DNA of 36,199 nt from Sandaracinus sp. (GTDB lineage Bacteria > Myxococcota_A > Polyangia > Polyangiales > Houyiibacteriaceae). Positions within the stretch are counted from its first letter, which is position 1. The number at the start of each line of letters is the position of its first letter. The notes beneath the pieces were generated by a model that worked only from the letters and a program-made list of their open reading frames with translations, made no database searches and was not told the DNA's origin. The position numbers and the translations under genes are program-made. The stretch spans positions 1-36,199 of the forward strand of contig PABA01000062.1 in assembly GCA_002699025.1 (NCBI GenBank), read 5' to 3'. Positions 23,391-32,137 of this stretch are shown piece by piece.

Positions 23391-25400
23391 ATGGGCGACG
23401 AAGAGGTCGAGGACACCTCGCTGAAGGCCACCGTCGCCGCGACGCTGGCGGCGGTCGGCCTCTCGAGCGACGCCGACCCCCATCACCGGCTCGGCAGCAC
23501 GCGCGCCGTCGCCCAGAGCCAGCTCGAGTCGATGCTCGACGCGCTCCGGCCCCTCCCCGTCTCGCGCGCGGACCAAGGCGAGGCCGAGGAGGCCCCGGAG
23601 ACGGTGGGCGACCTGGTCGTGCGCGGGCGCCTCGGCGAGGGCGGCATGGGCATCGTCGAGCTCGCCTACCAGCGCACGCTCGATCGGGAGGTCGCCCTCA
23701 AGCGCCTCCGCACCTCCCCGGCCCCCGGCTCGGCGCCGCAGCTCTACGGGCTCCTCGACGAGGCGCGCGTCAGCGGCCGCCTCGAGCACCCGAACATCGT
23801 CCCGGTGCACGCCATCGGCCGCGACGAGGCGCTCGGCCCCATCGTGCTCTTCAAGCGCGTGCAGGGCGAGACCTGGGCCGAGGCGCTGAAGAAGGACGCC
23901 GCGCGCCTCCCGCACGACGCGCCGACCCTCGAGCGCCACCTCCGCGTGCTCCTCCAGGTCGGCCACGCGCTCCGCTACGCCCACAGCCGCGGCGTCCTCC
24001 ACCGCGACGTGAAGCCGGAGAACGTGATGCTCGGCGCCTTCGGCGAGGTCTACCTGCTCGACTGGGGCCTCGCCTTCCCCCTCGACGGATCGCGGCCCGG
24101 CGTCGCCGCCGTCGCCGGCACGGCCACGCACATGGCGCCGGAGATGGCGCGCGGCGATCTCGCGGCGCTCTCCCCCGCGACCGACGTCTTCCTCCTCGGC
24201 GCGACGCTCCACGAGCTCCTCACGGGCGAGCCGCGGCACCGGGGCGAGGGGCTCGCCGCCACGCTCCTGGCGGCGATGGTCGCCGAGCCCGCCGAGTACG
24301 CGCCGGCCGTCCCCCCGGAGCTCGGCGCCATCGCGAACCGCGCCTGCGCCGCCGACCCGGCGCACCGCTTCGAGGACGTCGAGGCCTTCCAGCAGGCCAT
24401 CGAGGACTACCTCGACCAGCGCGAGGCGCGCCTGCTCGTCGAGTCCGCGCGGGAGCTCGTCGCGCCCATCGACGCCGAGGACGCGATCGGGCGGAGCACG
24501 GAGCACGCGGTGCGCGATCAGGCCGAGACGCTTCGCCGCTTCCAGGAGGCCCGCTTCGCGCTCGACCAGGCGCTCCGGCTCCGGCCGAGCTTCGCCCTCG
24601 CGCGGCGCGAGCGGCGGCGGACGCTGCTCCTGATGCTCCGCTGGGCCCTCGCCCGGGAGGACGTCGGTCAGGCGCTCGCGGCCGTGGAGGAGCTCGACGA
24701 GCCGCCGCCGCCGGACCTGCGGACCCTCCTCGAGGCGCTCCGCTCGGCGCAGCGCGAGAAGCGCGCGCGGATGAAGGCGCTCGAGCGGGACGTCGACCTC
24801 TCGGTGGCTCAGCCCGAGCGCCTCCGCGCCATGCTCGCGGCGCTCCTCGGGCTGACCGCGGCGCACGTCATCGGCTGGCTGCGTCATCCGGGCGCGGGGC
24901 TCGACCTCCCGCCCGTCGCCGTGCTCCAGGAGGGGGCCCTGGTCGCCGGCGCCATCCTCGCGGCGCTCTTCGTCGCGCGCCGCCGGCTCACGAGCACGGC
25001 GCTCAACCGGCAGTTCCTCCGCGGCGCCGCGGCCGTCGCGCTCGGCATGCTCGCCAACCGCGCCATCGGCGTCCTCGCCGGCTCGAGCGCGCCGGTGATC
25101 TTCACGGCGGAGCTGGTGCTCATCGCGGGGCTCTTCATCGCCGTCCAGACGCCGGTCCGGCCCCTGCCCTTCGTCGGGCTCGCCGGCCTCGCCACGGCGC
25201 TCCTCGGCGGGTGGAAGCCATCGCTCGCGCGCGCGCTCTACATGGGCTTCACGGAGCTCACGGTGCTCGGCCTCGCCGTCGGCCTGGTCCTCGAGGGGCG
25301 GCAGACGGCGCCGGAGGGCGGAGCCGAGGCAGACGCCGGTGACGATGCGGACGCCGACGCGGACGCCGACGATCCGCGCGCCCGCGATCAGAGCGCGTAG
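23391..25400 (+). CDS. Ser/Thr protein kinase with C-terminal membrane domain
   Basis: A 669-aa protein. Kinase domain about 75-340: glycine loop RLGEGGMGIVEL (80-91), catalytic Lys104 (VALK), HRDVKPEN with Asp206, and activation segment starting LDWGLA with Asp224. The DFG is therefore DWG, a known variant in myxobacterial and planctomycete kinases. HMAPEMA near 247 is the APE motif. Residues 345-470 are helical and tetratricopeptide-like (EARFALDQALRLRPSFALAR). From 478 to 635 there are about six hydrophobic segments, so the kinase sits on the inner membrane facing the cytoplasm. The tail is Asp-Ala rich. Its stop overlaps the next, convergent gene by 13 bp. Confidence 0.92.
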   Translation: MGDEEVEDTSLKATVAATLAAVGLSSDADPHHRLGSTRAVAQSQLESMLDALRPLPVSRADQGEAEEAPETVGDLVVRGRLGEGGMGIVELAYQRTLDREVALKRLRTSPAPGSAPQLYGLLDEARVSGRLEHPNIVPVHAIGRDEALGPIVLFKRVQGETWAEALKKDAARLPHDAPTLERHLRVLLQVGHALRYAHSRGVLHRDVKPENVMLGAFGEVYLLDWGLAFPLDGSRPGVAAVAGTATHMAPEMARGDLAALSPATDVFLLGATLHELLTGEPRHRGEGLAATLLAAMVAEPAEYAPAVPPELGAIANRACAADPAHRFEDVEAFQQAIEDYLDQREARLLVESARELVAPIDAEDAIGRSTEHAVRDQAETLRRFQEARFALDQALRLRPSFALARRERRRTLLLMLRWALAREDVGQALAAVEELDEPPPPDLRTLLEALRSAQREKRARMKALERDVDLSVAQPERLRAMLAALLGLTAAHVIGWLRHPGAGLDLPPVAVLQEGALVAGAILAALFVARRRLTSTALNRQFLRGAAAVALGMLANRAIGVLAGSSAPVIFTAELVLIAGLFIAVQTPVRPLPFVGLAGLATALLGGWKPSLARALYMGFTELTVLGLAVGLVLEGRQTAPEGGAEADAGDDADADADADDPRARDQSA

Positions 25401-26137
25401 GTGCTCTCGAGGTAGGCGTCGATGGCGCGCGACTCGAGGAGGGTCGTGCCCGTGTTCGGGTCTTCGAGGTAGGGGACCTGGAGGCGCCCGGCGCGGCGCT
25501 CGAGCTCGCGGCGGCTCGGCGTGGAGGGCTCGGGGGCCCAGCGGAGCGGGCGGCGGAGCTGGAGCGGGACGTTGTCGACCCAGCGGCCGCGGCCGACGTT
25601 GTGGAGCACGTAGGGGAGCTCGAGCTCGCAGAGGCGCTCGCGGACGAGGCGGCAGAAGGGGCTCTCCTCGAAGGACCAGAGGTGGAGCGGCTCGTCGGGG
25701 CGCTTGGAGGCGCGGGCGCGGAAGCCGGCGGGGCGCGCGGCGGAGGCGAGGGCGGAGCTGAGGGTGTCGAGGGGCGTGCGCCGGAAGAGGGGGACGGGGC
25801 GGCGGCCGTAGGTGGCGTAGAGGTGCGCGAGGATGGCGTCCGACTCGTAGAGGGAGAGGTCCTCGTTCGGGTCCTCGAGGTAGGGGAACTGGGCCTTGCC
25901 GCCCCGCTCGAGGACCTCCTGCCGGTAGAACTGGCCGCCCTTCGGGCAGGGGAGGATCAGCGCTTCGAGGTCGAGCTCCGTCAGCGCGTCGCGGACGCGG
26001 CGACAGAAGGGGCAGCCCTCGAACTCGTAGAGGCGGAGGTGCTCGGCCGGCCGCCGCGCCGGCGCCTCGGTCATCACCCCGGTGCCGAGCCGGGCGAAGG
26101 AGGCAGCGAAGGACGAGGCCACATCGAGCGCGTACAT
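25388..26137 (-). CDS. Tandem glutaredoxin/GST-N domain protein
   Basis: A 249-aa protein made of two thioredoxin-fold domains of the glutathione S-transferase N-terminal type. Domain 1 has CPFC at 42-45, and domain 2 has SPFC at 159-162, so only the first keeps both cysteines. Each domain has the cis-proline strand (FPYLEDPN and VPYLEDPNT) followed by a SDAILAHLY / SRAIDAYLE helix that contacts glutathione. Cytoplasmic; probably a glutathione-dependent reductase. I chose the ATG at 26137 because the frame upstream runs into repeat DNA. Convergent with, and overlapping, the kinase gene. Confidence 0.87.
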   Translation of the reverse strand: MYALDVASSFAASFARLGTGVMTEAPARRPAEHLRLYEFEGCPFCRRVRDALTELDLEALILPCPKGGQFYRQEVLERGGKAQFPYLEDPNEDLSLYESDAILAHLYATYGRRPVPLFRRTPLDTLSSALASAARPAGFRARASKRPDEPLHLWSFEESPFCRLVRERLCELELPYVLHNVGRGRWVDNVPLQLRRPLRWAPEPSTPSRRELERRAGRLQVPYLEDPNTGTTLLESRAIDAYLESTYAL

Positions 26138-26159
26138 GCCCCGAGAGGATACAAGAAGA

Positions 26160-26440
26160 AGACCCCTGCCCGTGCCCGTGCCCCTGCCCGTGCCCGTCCG
26201 GATCACGGGCCCCGCGCGCAGCACACACGCTTCGAAGCACACCCGTGCCCGTGCCCCTGCCCGTTCGGATCACGGGCCCCGCGCGCAGCACACCCGCTTC
26301 GAAGCACGCCCCTGCCCCAGCTCGGTCACGCGCCAGACGCTCCGCCACACGTGGCTCCAACGCGCCAGACCTCCCGACGATCACGAACGGGTCTTGGCCC
26401 GAGCGGGCACGGGCAGGGGCACGGGCATGGGCACGGGGAG
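26160..26440. repeat. Hexamer-array region D: 77-bp tandem units plus inverse array
   Basis: C-rich hexamers at 26163-26195 lead into a core starting CGGATCACGGGCCCCGCGCG, which recurs at 26199 and 26276 (period 77) and continues through GCACAC(A/C)CGCTTCGAAGCAC. A third partial hexamer run starts near 26309. An opposite array of GGG runs closes the region at 26405-26438. It lies between the end of the second kinase gene and the start of the glutaredoxin-like gene, both on the minus strand. A terminator-like role after the kinase gene is plausible. Confidence 0.87.
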
Positions 26441-26477
26441 CCTTCGGCGCCCTGGCGCCTCGGCTCGGCGCCTCGGC

Positions 26478-27941
26478 TCAGCGGCCCATCAGGAAGTACG
26501 CCGCCGCGCCCGCGCCGGCGAGCAGCAGCACCACCAGCGCGATCACCACGCCGGCCCCGCCGCCCTTCTTCTCCACGGGCGCCGGCGTCGCCTCGGCCGG
26601 GGCCGGCGGCGCCCCCAGCGGCCCGCTCGTCGGCGGCACGCTCGCGGGCGCCTTCGGCGCGGGCTTCGGGGGCGGGGGCGCGGCCTCGGCGGGCTTCGCC
26701 GGCTCCGCCTCCACGGCGATCTCTTCCTCGAGCTCCCCGGCCAGCCCCTCGAGCCCGGACTCGCGCCACCCGGGCTCCGAGTCCTTCACCTGCCCGGCCG
26801 CCGCGTCCAGCGCCGAGGCCACGTCCTCGTCGTCGCTGAACCAATCCTGCGGGTTCTCGAAGAGCCCCGCGTCCAGCGGCTGCGCCCCCTCGGCGGTCGT
26901 CTCGGGCTGCATCACCTGCCCGCCCGCCTTCGTGAGCGCGTCCTCCATGTCGTCGAGCGACGTGAAGCGGAGCAGCTCCTCCTGGATGAGCTTGTCGATG
27001 ATCGACTGGCTCGTGCTCCCCTCGGGCTTCTCCTGCGAGAGCGCCAGCTTCACCAGCGTCGCCACGTCCCGATGCGTGACCTTGAGCTGGTTCCCGAAGA
27101 GGTAGCCCGCCAGCGCGTCGCCGAAGTCCGCCGCCGTCGGGTAGCGCTCCTTCGGGTCGCGCGTGAGCGCCTTCATCAGCACGCCCTCGAACTCCGCGTC
27201 CACCTCCGGGTTCAGCCGCTGCAGGCTCGGCACCTCGGCCTGCTGCACCAGCTTCACCGTCTGGTAGTCGGTCTCACCGAGGAAGAGCCGCCGCCCCGAG
27301 AGCATCTCCCAGAGCACGATCCCGAGCGCGAAGATGTCCGCCCGCTCGTCGACCGGCTCCCCGAGCGCGGCCTCCGGCGAGAGGTAGCTGAACTTGCCCT
27401 TCACGACGCCCGGGTCGGTCTTCTCGAGCTGCGTCGTCGCCTTCGCGAGGCCGAAGTCCGTGACCTTCACCTCGCCACGCTTCGACAGGAGGATGTTCGG
27501 CGGCGAGACGTCCCGGTGGACGATGTCCAGCTCGCTCCCGTCGTCGTCGAGGAGGTCGTGCGCGTAGGAGAGGCCGCGGGCCGCCTCCATGCAGATGAAG
27601 ATCGCCTCCTTGAGCGGGAAGGGGCGCCCCTGCTTGCGGAGCACCTCGATGATCTTCTTCAGATTGCAGCCATCGACGTACTCCATGACGATGAAGTACG
27701 TCCCGTCGGCGGCGCCGATATCGAAGACGGAGACGACGTTCGCGTGGTTGAGGCGGGCTCCGAGCCGCGCCTCGTCCAGGAACATCCCCATGAAGTTCTC
27801 GTTCTGCGCGAGGTGCGGGAGCACTCGCTTGATCGCCACGCGCTTCTTGAAGCCCTGGACGCTCACCGCTTCGCCGATGAACACCTCGGCCATGCCGCCC
27901 GCTTCGAGGCGCTTCGTGACGCGGTATCGCTGTTCTGACAT
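26478..27941 (-). CDS. Ser/Thr protein kinase with C-terminal tail anchor
   Basis: A 487-aa protein. Kinase domain 5-290: glycine-loop [10 protein letters not shown], Lys38 (VAIK), HRDVSPPN with Asp144 (the form common in myxobacteria), DFG with Asp162, and LSPEAALGE as the APE region. Residues 300-340 hold a helical stretch, 360-460 a Pro/Ala/Glu-rich disordered linker, and 465-484 one hydrophobic segment ([21 protein letters not shown]) placing the kinase on the membrane. It is divergent from the epimerase gene. The ATG at 27939-27941 follows GGAGACG, a good ribosome binding site. A frame continuing past it to 29732 is antisense to two other genes. Confidence 0.93.
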   Translation of the reverse strand: MSEQRYRVTKRLEAGGMAEVFIGEAVSVQGFKKRVAIKRVLPHLAQNENFMGMFLDEARLGARLNHANVVSVFDIGAADGTYFIVMEYVDGCNLKKIIEVLRKQGRPFPLKEAIFICMEAARGLSYAHDLLDDDGSELDIVHRDVSPPNILLSKRGEVKVTDFGLAKATTQLEKTDPGVVKGKFSYLSPEAALGEPVDERADIFALGIVLWEMLSGRRLFLGETDYQTVKLVQQAEVPSLQRLNPEVDAEFEGVLMKALTRDPKERYPTAADFGDALAGYLFGNQLKVTHRDVATLVKLALSQEKPEGSTSQSIIDKLIQEELLRFTSLDDMEDALTKAGGQVMQPETTAEGAQPLDAGLFENPQDWFSDDEDVASALDAAAGQVKDSEPGWRESGLEGLAGELEEEIAVEAEPAKPAEAAPPPPKPAPKAPASVPPTSGPLGAPPAPAEATPAPVEKKGGGAGVVIALVVLLLAGAGAAAYFLMGR

Positions 27942-28043
27942 CGTCTCCAGGGCGGACGCACGGGGGGTGCGACCGGCCCGAGGATTGTCTTCCCGGGGTC
28001 GGAGCACGTCAAGGAAAGGCGGGCCCGCAAGGGATCGCGACCA

Positions 28044-28072
28044 TTGACACTTTTCGTCCCCGACGCTTTCCT
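28044..28072 (+). promoter_or_regulatory. Possible promoter before the epimerase gene
   Basis: TTGACA at 28044-28049 is a perfect -35 hexamer, unusual in this GC-rich DNA. At 17-bp spacing the -10 position (28067-28072) reads TTTCCT, matching only three of six consensus bases. It lies in the 138-bp gap between divergent genes and just before the GTG start at 28080, so transcripts would have almost no leader. Weak evidence only. Confidence 0.25.
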
Positions 28073-28079
28073 GACGCCC

Positions 28080-28808
28080 GTGTCCGCCGTCCGCATCGCT
28101 CCGTCGATCCTCTCGGCGGATTTCGGCCGCCTCGCCGAAGAGATCCACGCCATCGAGGAGGCCGGCGCCGACTGGATCCACGTCGACGTGATGGACGGTC
28201 GCTTCGTGCCGAACATCACGATCGGGCCCCCGATCGTGAAGGCGCTGAAGAAGGTCGCGACGAAGCCCCTCGACTGCCACTTGATGGTCGTCGAGCCCGA
28301 GCGCTACGTGGACGCCTTCGCCGACGCCGGCGCCGACGTGATCACCGTGCACCTCGAGGCCTCCACGCACCTGCAGCGCACGCTCCAGCAGATCCGCGAC
28401 CGGGGCTGCAAGGCCGGCGTCTCGCTGAACCCGCACACGCCCGAGGACGGGCTCCGCTACGTGCTGCCCTACCTGGACCTGGTGCTCGTGATGAGCGTGA
28501 ACCCGGGCTTCGGCGGTCAGGCCTTCCTCCCGGACGTGCTCCCGAAGATCGCCGGCCTCCGGCGCATGCGCGACGCGGGCGGCTTCGACTTCGAGATCGA
28601 GGTCGACGGGGGCGTAGCGCCGGGCACGGCGCGGCAGGTGGCCGAGGCCGGCGCGACCATGCTCGTCGCCGGGAGCGCGGTCTTCGGCGCGGCGAAGGAT
28701 GCGCCCGAGGGCGAGCCGGCCCCGGAGAGCTACGCGCGGGCCATCCGCGCCATCCGCGAGGACGCCGCCCGGGGGGGCGAGGCGGCGCCCAGCGAGGCCC
28801 GCGCGTGA
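28080..28808 (+). CDS. rpe: Ribulose-phosphate 3-epimerase
   Basis: A 242-aa TIM barrel that interconverts ribulose 5-phosphate and xylulose 5-phosphate in the pentose phosphate pathway. The conserved set is visible: APSILSADF at 7-15, [12 protein letters not shown] (His34, Asp36), [16 protein letters not shown], and VDGGV with the second catalytic Asp, then VAGSAVFG for the phosphate. The C-terminal 25 residues are a longer-than-usual acidic tail. I chose the GTG at 28080, which begins MSAVRIAPS; a TTG at 28044 is in frame but adds unconserved residues and coincides with a possible -35 box. Confidence 0.95.
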   Translation: MSAVRIAPSILSADFGRLAEEIHAIEEAGADWIHVDVMDGRFVPNITIGPPIVKALKKVATKPLDCHLMVVEPERYVDAFADAGADVITVHLEASTHLQRTLQQIRDRGCKAGVSLNPHTPEDGLRYVLPYLDLVLVMSVNPGFGGQAFLPDVLPKIAGLRRMRDAGGFDFEIEVDGGVAPGTARQVAEAGATMLVAGSAVFGAAKDAPEGEPAPESYARAIRAIREDAARGGEAAPSEARA

Positions 28809-28884
28809 GCCGGGTCGAGGCAGCGGCCCGGAACGCGACCCGTTTCGCGGCGCCCGAGGGCGCCGGAGCAGCAAAGGGAGAGGC

Positions 28885-30282
28885 GTGAGCGACAACCCCG
28901 GCCTGACCACGATCTTCGTCGACAAGAAGGCCACCAAGCGCCGCCTGAAGAAGGCGAAGCTGCGCGTCGAGGAGGGCCCGGACGCGGGCAAGGAGCTCGT
29001 GATGGATCGCGAGCGCGTGACCCTCGGGCGCTCGGTGATCTGCGACCTGGTCCTCGCGGACAAGGCCGTGAGCGGCACGCACGCGGAGGTCATCGCGACC
29101 GAGCGCGGCTTCCTGCTCAAGGACCTCGAGTCGACCAACGGCACGCGCGTCGGCGACCTCCGGATCCGCGAGGTCTGGATCAAGCCGGGCACGGTCATCG
29201 CGATCGGCCAGACGCGCATCCGCTTCCAGCCCGAGCAGGGCGAGGTGGAGATCGAGCTCAGCGGCGAGGACCGCTTCTTCGACCTCGTCGGCAAGAGCGT
29301 GCGCATGCGCGAGATCTTCGCCGTGCTCGAGAAGGTCGCGGCGGCGGACCTGACCGTGCTCATCCGCGGCGAGACCGGCACGGGCAAGGAGCTCGTCGCG
29401 CGGGCCATCCACCAGGCCTCGCCGCGGGCCGAGCACCCGCTGGTGGTGCAGGACTGCTCGGCGATCCCCAAGGACCTGATCGAGTCGACGCTCTTCGGGC
29501 ACGAGCGGGGCGCCTTCACGGGCGCGACCGATCGGCACAAGGGGAGCTTCGAGCAGGCCGAGGCGGGGACCATCTTCCTCGACGAGATCGGCGAGCTCGA
29601 CCTGGCGCTCCAGCCGAAGCTCCTCCGCGTGCTCGAGAACCGCGAGGTGAAGCGGGTCGGCGGCGACAAGGTGATCCCCGTGCACTGCCGGGTGGTCGCG
29701 GCGACGAACCGGGACCTCCGGCAGATGGTCAACGAGGGGACCTTCCGCGAGGACCTCTACTACCGGCTCAGCGTGGTGCAGGTGGAGCTGCCGGCTCTCC
29801 GCGAGCGGCCCGAGGACGTGCCGCTCCTCGTCGACTCCTTCCTCGCCGACTTCGCGCGGCGCCTCTTCCCCGACGAGCCGGACAAGCAGTTCAGCGTGAC
29901 GCCCGAGGCCATGACGCGGCTCAAGGGCTACCCCTGGCCCGGCAACGTGCGCGAGCTGAAGAACACCATCGAGCGCGCCGCGGCGATGTCCGACGGGATG
30001 GAGCTCGGCGTGCGCGACCTGATGCCGAGCTCGCAGAAGACGCCGGCGCAGCCGCTCCCGGGGGGCACGGCCGAGCAGTTCGTGGAGGAGGACGTGCCCT
30101 TCAAGGAGGCCAAGCAGAAGGTGCTGGACACCTTCGAGGCCGCCTACCTGAAGGCGCTCCTCGACAAGCACGGCGGCAACATCACGCGGAGCGCGCAGGC
30201 GGCGGGGCTGACCCGCTACCACCTCCGCGAGCTGGCCAAGCGCTACGGCGTCCGCGACAGCGGCGGCGGCAGCTCGTCGTGA
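28885..30282 (+). CDS. FHA-domain sigma54-dependent transcriptional activator
   Basis: A 465-aa regulator. The FHA domain (about 25-118) keeps LGRSVICDLVL, SGTH (63-66) and STNGT (83-87), the residues that bind phosphothreonine. The AAA+ domain (about 135-370) has Walker A GETGTGKE (162-169), the sigma54-contacting GAFTGA loop (209-214) and Walker B FLDEIG (231-236). The end is a Fis-type helix-turn-helix (NITRSAQAAGLTRYHLRELAKR). Expected role: activates sigma54 promoters when FHA binds a phosphorylated partner, plausibly made by a Ser/Thr kinase such as those nearby. The GTG start at 28885 is preceded by AAGGGAGAGG. The stop overlaps the next start. Confidence 0.93.
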   Translation: MSDNPGLTTIFVDKKATKRRLKKAKLRVEEGPDAGKELVMDRERVTLGRSVICDLVLADKAVSGTHAEVIATERGFLLKDLESTNGTRVGDLRIREVWIKPGTVIAIGQTRIRFQPEQGEVEIELSGEDRFFDLVGKSVRMREIFAVLEKVAAADLTVLIRGETGTGKELVARAIHQASPRAEHPLVVQDCSAIPKDLIESTLFGHERGAFTGATDRHKGSFEQAEAGTIFLDEIGELDLALQPKLLRVLENREVKRVGGDKVIPVHCRVVAATNRDLRQMVNEGTFREDLYYRLSVVQVELPALRERPEDVPLLVDSFLADFARRLFPDEPDKQFSVTPEAMTRLKGYPWPGNVRELKNTIERAAAMSDGMELGVRDLMPSSQKTPAQPLPGGTAEQFVEEDVPFKEAKQKVLDTFEAAYLKALLDKHGGNITRSAQAAGLTRYHLRELAKRYGVRDSGGGSSS

Positions 30283-31286
30283 AGGGGATCGACCAGAAGG
30301 GGCGGAGCTCGGCGCCGGCGCCGCGGGTGCTGGTGGTGGGCGCCGGGGCCGTGGGGCAGGTCTACGCGCTGCACATGCAGCGGGGCGGCGCGAAGGTCGA
30401 CGTCTTCGTGAAGCCGAAGTACGCGGCCGAGGCGAAGGGCGGCTACCGGCTGTACCGAATGTGCGGCAAGAAGAAGCGCGAGCAGCACATCTTCGAGCCG
30501 GAGGCGGTGCTCTGCGATCCGGCCGAGGTGGCCGCGAAGAGCTACGAGCAGATCTGGATCTGCGTGAGCACGACGGCGCTCGAGGCCGGGCTCGCGGAGG
30601 GCGGGACGATCGCGGCCGTGCTGGCGAACGCCGGCGAGGCGACGGTGGTGCCGCTCCAGCCGGGGCTGCACGTGCCGGAGCGGCTCGCGGAGCACGTGCC
30701 GCCGCATCAGATGGTCGACGGCGGCATCGCGATGGTGGCCTACCAGGCGCCGCTCGTGGAGGGCGAGGTCGAGGAGCCGGGGGTCGCCTACTTCCTGCCG
30801 AGCCCCTCGCCCTTCAGCGGGCCGGACGCGGCGGGCGTGGTGAAGCTCCTGACGGCGGGCGGCTGCCCGGCGGAGGGGCACGCGAACACGCGGGCGCTGA
30901 TGGCGTACGGGTCGGCGACGCTGATGCCGACGATGACGGCGCTCGAGGGGGCCGGCTGGAAGCTCGCGGGCATGCGCAAGGGGCCCTGGGCGAAGCGGGC
31001 GGCGCGGGCGTCGGCGGAGGCGCGCGAGGTGACCGAGGCGCAGGTGGGCGAGGCGCCGCCGTGGGCGCTCTCGCTGATCACCGGGCCGACCATGAAGCTG
31101 GCGACCTGGGTGGCGCCGGTGGCCGCGCCCTTCGAGCTCGAGGTCTACCTCCGCTACCACTTCACGAAGGTGCGCGAGCAGACGAAGCGGCTGATGGCGC
31201 AGTACATCGCCGACGCGGAGCGCCTCGACCTGCCCCACGAGGCGCTGAGCGAGCTGAGCGACGCGGTCTTCGGCGCGTCCGACTGA
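30279..31286 (+). CDS. Ketopantoate reductase-like (PanE/ApbA family) protein
   Basis: A 335-aa protein that starts with a Rossmann motif RVLVVGAGAVGQVYALHM (GAGAVG at 21-26) and a ketopantoate-reductase-like N-terminal domain. The C-terminal helical domain (about 185-330) is of the right size but too diverged for me to confirm the catalytic Lys. It may reduce ketopantoate or another 2-oxo acid with NADPH. The GTG start overlaps the activator's TGA (GTGA), indicating translational coupling. That link to a sigma54 activator is unexplained. Confidence 0.78.
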   Translation: MKGIDQKGRSSAPAPRVLVVGAGAVGQVYALHMQRGGAKVDVFVKPKYAAEAKGGYRLYRMCGKKKREQHIFEPEAVLCDPAEVAAKSYEQIWICVSTTALEAGLAEGGTIAAVLANAGEATVVPLQPGLHVPERLAEHVPPHQMVDGGIAMVAYQAPLVEGEVEEPGVAYFLPSPSPFSGPDAAGVVKLLTAGGCPAEGHANTRALMAYGSATLMPTMTALEGAGWKLAGMRKGPWAKRAARASAEAREVTEAQVGEAPPWALSLITGPTMKLATWVAPVAAPFELEVYLRYHFTKVREQTKRLMAQYIADAERLDLPHEALSELSDAVFGASD

Positions 31287-31300
31287 CGCCGGCCGCGGAG

Positions 31301-31321
31301 GCGGGATTCGGGGAATCCCGC
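31301..31321 (+). terminator. 9-bp hairpin after the ketopantoate reductase-like gene
   Basis: GCGGGATTC at 31301-31309 and GAATCCCGC at 31313-31321 pair perfectly with a 3-nt loop, 15 bp after the stop. There is no U-tract. The rest of the gap (to 31476) contains a GCCGAC-type trinucleotide run near 31370 and no gene. Confidence 0.5.
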
Positions 31322-31476
31322 GGGGGTTCGCGCCCCTCCCGCTCCTGGACACGGCCGCCCATCGTGCACGCCGACGCCGACGCCGACGTGAACGTGCACG
31401 AGGACGGTGCGCGAGTGCCGGGCGGATGGTCCGCGGTCCCCGGCGGGCTTCCTCGTTCCGCCACGCGCCGAGCGAC

Positions 31477-31977
31477 TCAGCGCCCCAGCGGGAGGCGCTG
31501 CTCGTGCTCGCGGAGGGCGGGCATGTGCTCGTGGGGGAGCACGCGGCCGGTGGGGCGGAAGCCGGCGCGGTGGTAGAGGGCGCTGGCCCCGGCGTTGCCC
31601 TCCGTGACCCAGAGCTCGACGGAGGCGCGGCCCCTCTCGCGGGCCCAGCGAACGACGGCGTCGACGAGCGCGGCGCCGAAGCCGAGGCCGCGGGCCTCGG
31701 GGGCCACCCAGAGGGCGTTGAGCGCGACGGCGTCGCGGTCGGGGGCGTCGACCCCGACGACCAGACCGACCACCGCGCCCGCGCGCTCGGCGAAGAAGCC
31801 CGCCGTCTCCGAGCCGGCGGCGTTGGACGCGACGCGCTTCTCCCAGACGGCGTCCTCGAAGGCGGCCTCCTCGGCGAAGGGGCGCCCGAAGAACGCCGGG
31901 CTGTCCCGGAGCGCGGCGAGCCGGACGCGCTTCAGCGTGGCGGCCTCGCTCGCGCGCATGGGTCGGACGTCGGGCAT
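31477..31977 (-). CDS. GNAT-family N-acetyltransferase
   Basis: A 166-aa single-domain acetyltransferase. Beta-4 and the acetyl-CoA loop read VALNALWVAPEARGLGFGAALV, with the loop ARGLGFG; motif B is WVTEGNAGASALYHRAGFRPTGR. Start VRPMRASEAATLKRVRLAAL is the usual first strand and helix. Substrate not readable from sequence. Start ATG at 31975-31977. It is convergent with the ketopantoate reductase-like gene. Confidence 0.88.
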   Translation of the reverse strand: MPDVRPMRASEAATLKRVRLAALRDSPAFFGRPFAEEAAFEDAVWEKRVASNAAGSETAGFFAERAGAVVGLVVGVDAPDRDAVALNALWVAPEARGLGFGAALVDAVVRWARERGRASVELWVTEGNAGASALYHRAGFRPTGRVLPHEHMPALREHEQRLPLGR

Positions 31978-32088
31978 GCGCGGCAGGGTGGGCCTGCGCG
32001 GCGCGATGTCGAGGGGAGCAGCGGAGACCGCTTCGAACGGGGCCGGATCGGCGTGAGGGCTGCGTAGGTGGTGGGAGCGTCGACGGAA

Positions 32089-32122
32089 CGAAGAAGCCCG
32101 CCGGGGTGGGCGGGCTTCTTCG
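32089..32122 (-). terminator. Strong hairpin terminator after the P-domain lipoprotein gene
   Basis: CGAAGAAGCCCGCC at 32089-32102 pairs perfectly (14 bp) with GGCGGGCTTCTTCG at 32109-32122 around a 6-nt loop. On the minus strand it lies 15 bp after the stop, and the stem end plus the following bases are T-rich (CTTCTTCGTTCC). Confidence 0.75.
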
Positions 32123-32137
32123 TCGTCTCGCGTTCGC

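Noticed and set aside
28044-28079. TTG start of the epimerase
   Set aside because: It adds twelve unconserved residues. The GTG at 28080 gives the usual family start and the TTG is part of a TTGACA hexamer.
27942-29732. Extension of the second kinase to a 1084-residue protein
   Set aside because: The extension is antisense to the epimerase and the FHA activator. The conserved kinase start MSEQRYRV with a good ribosome binding site is at 27941.
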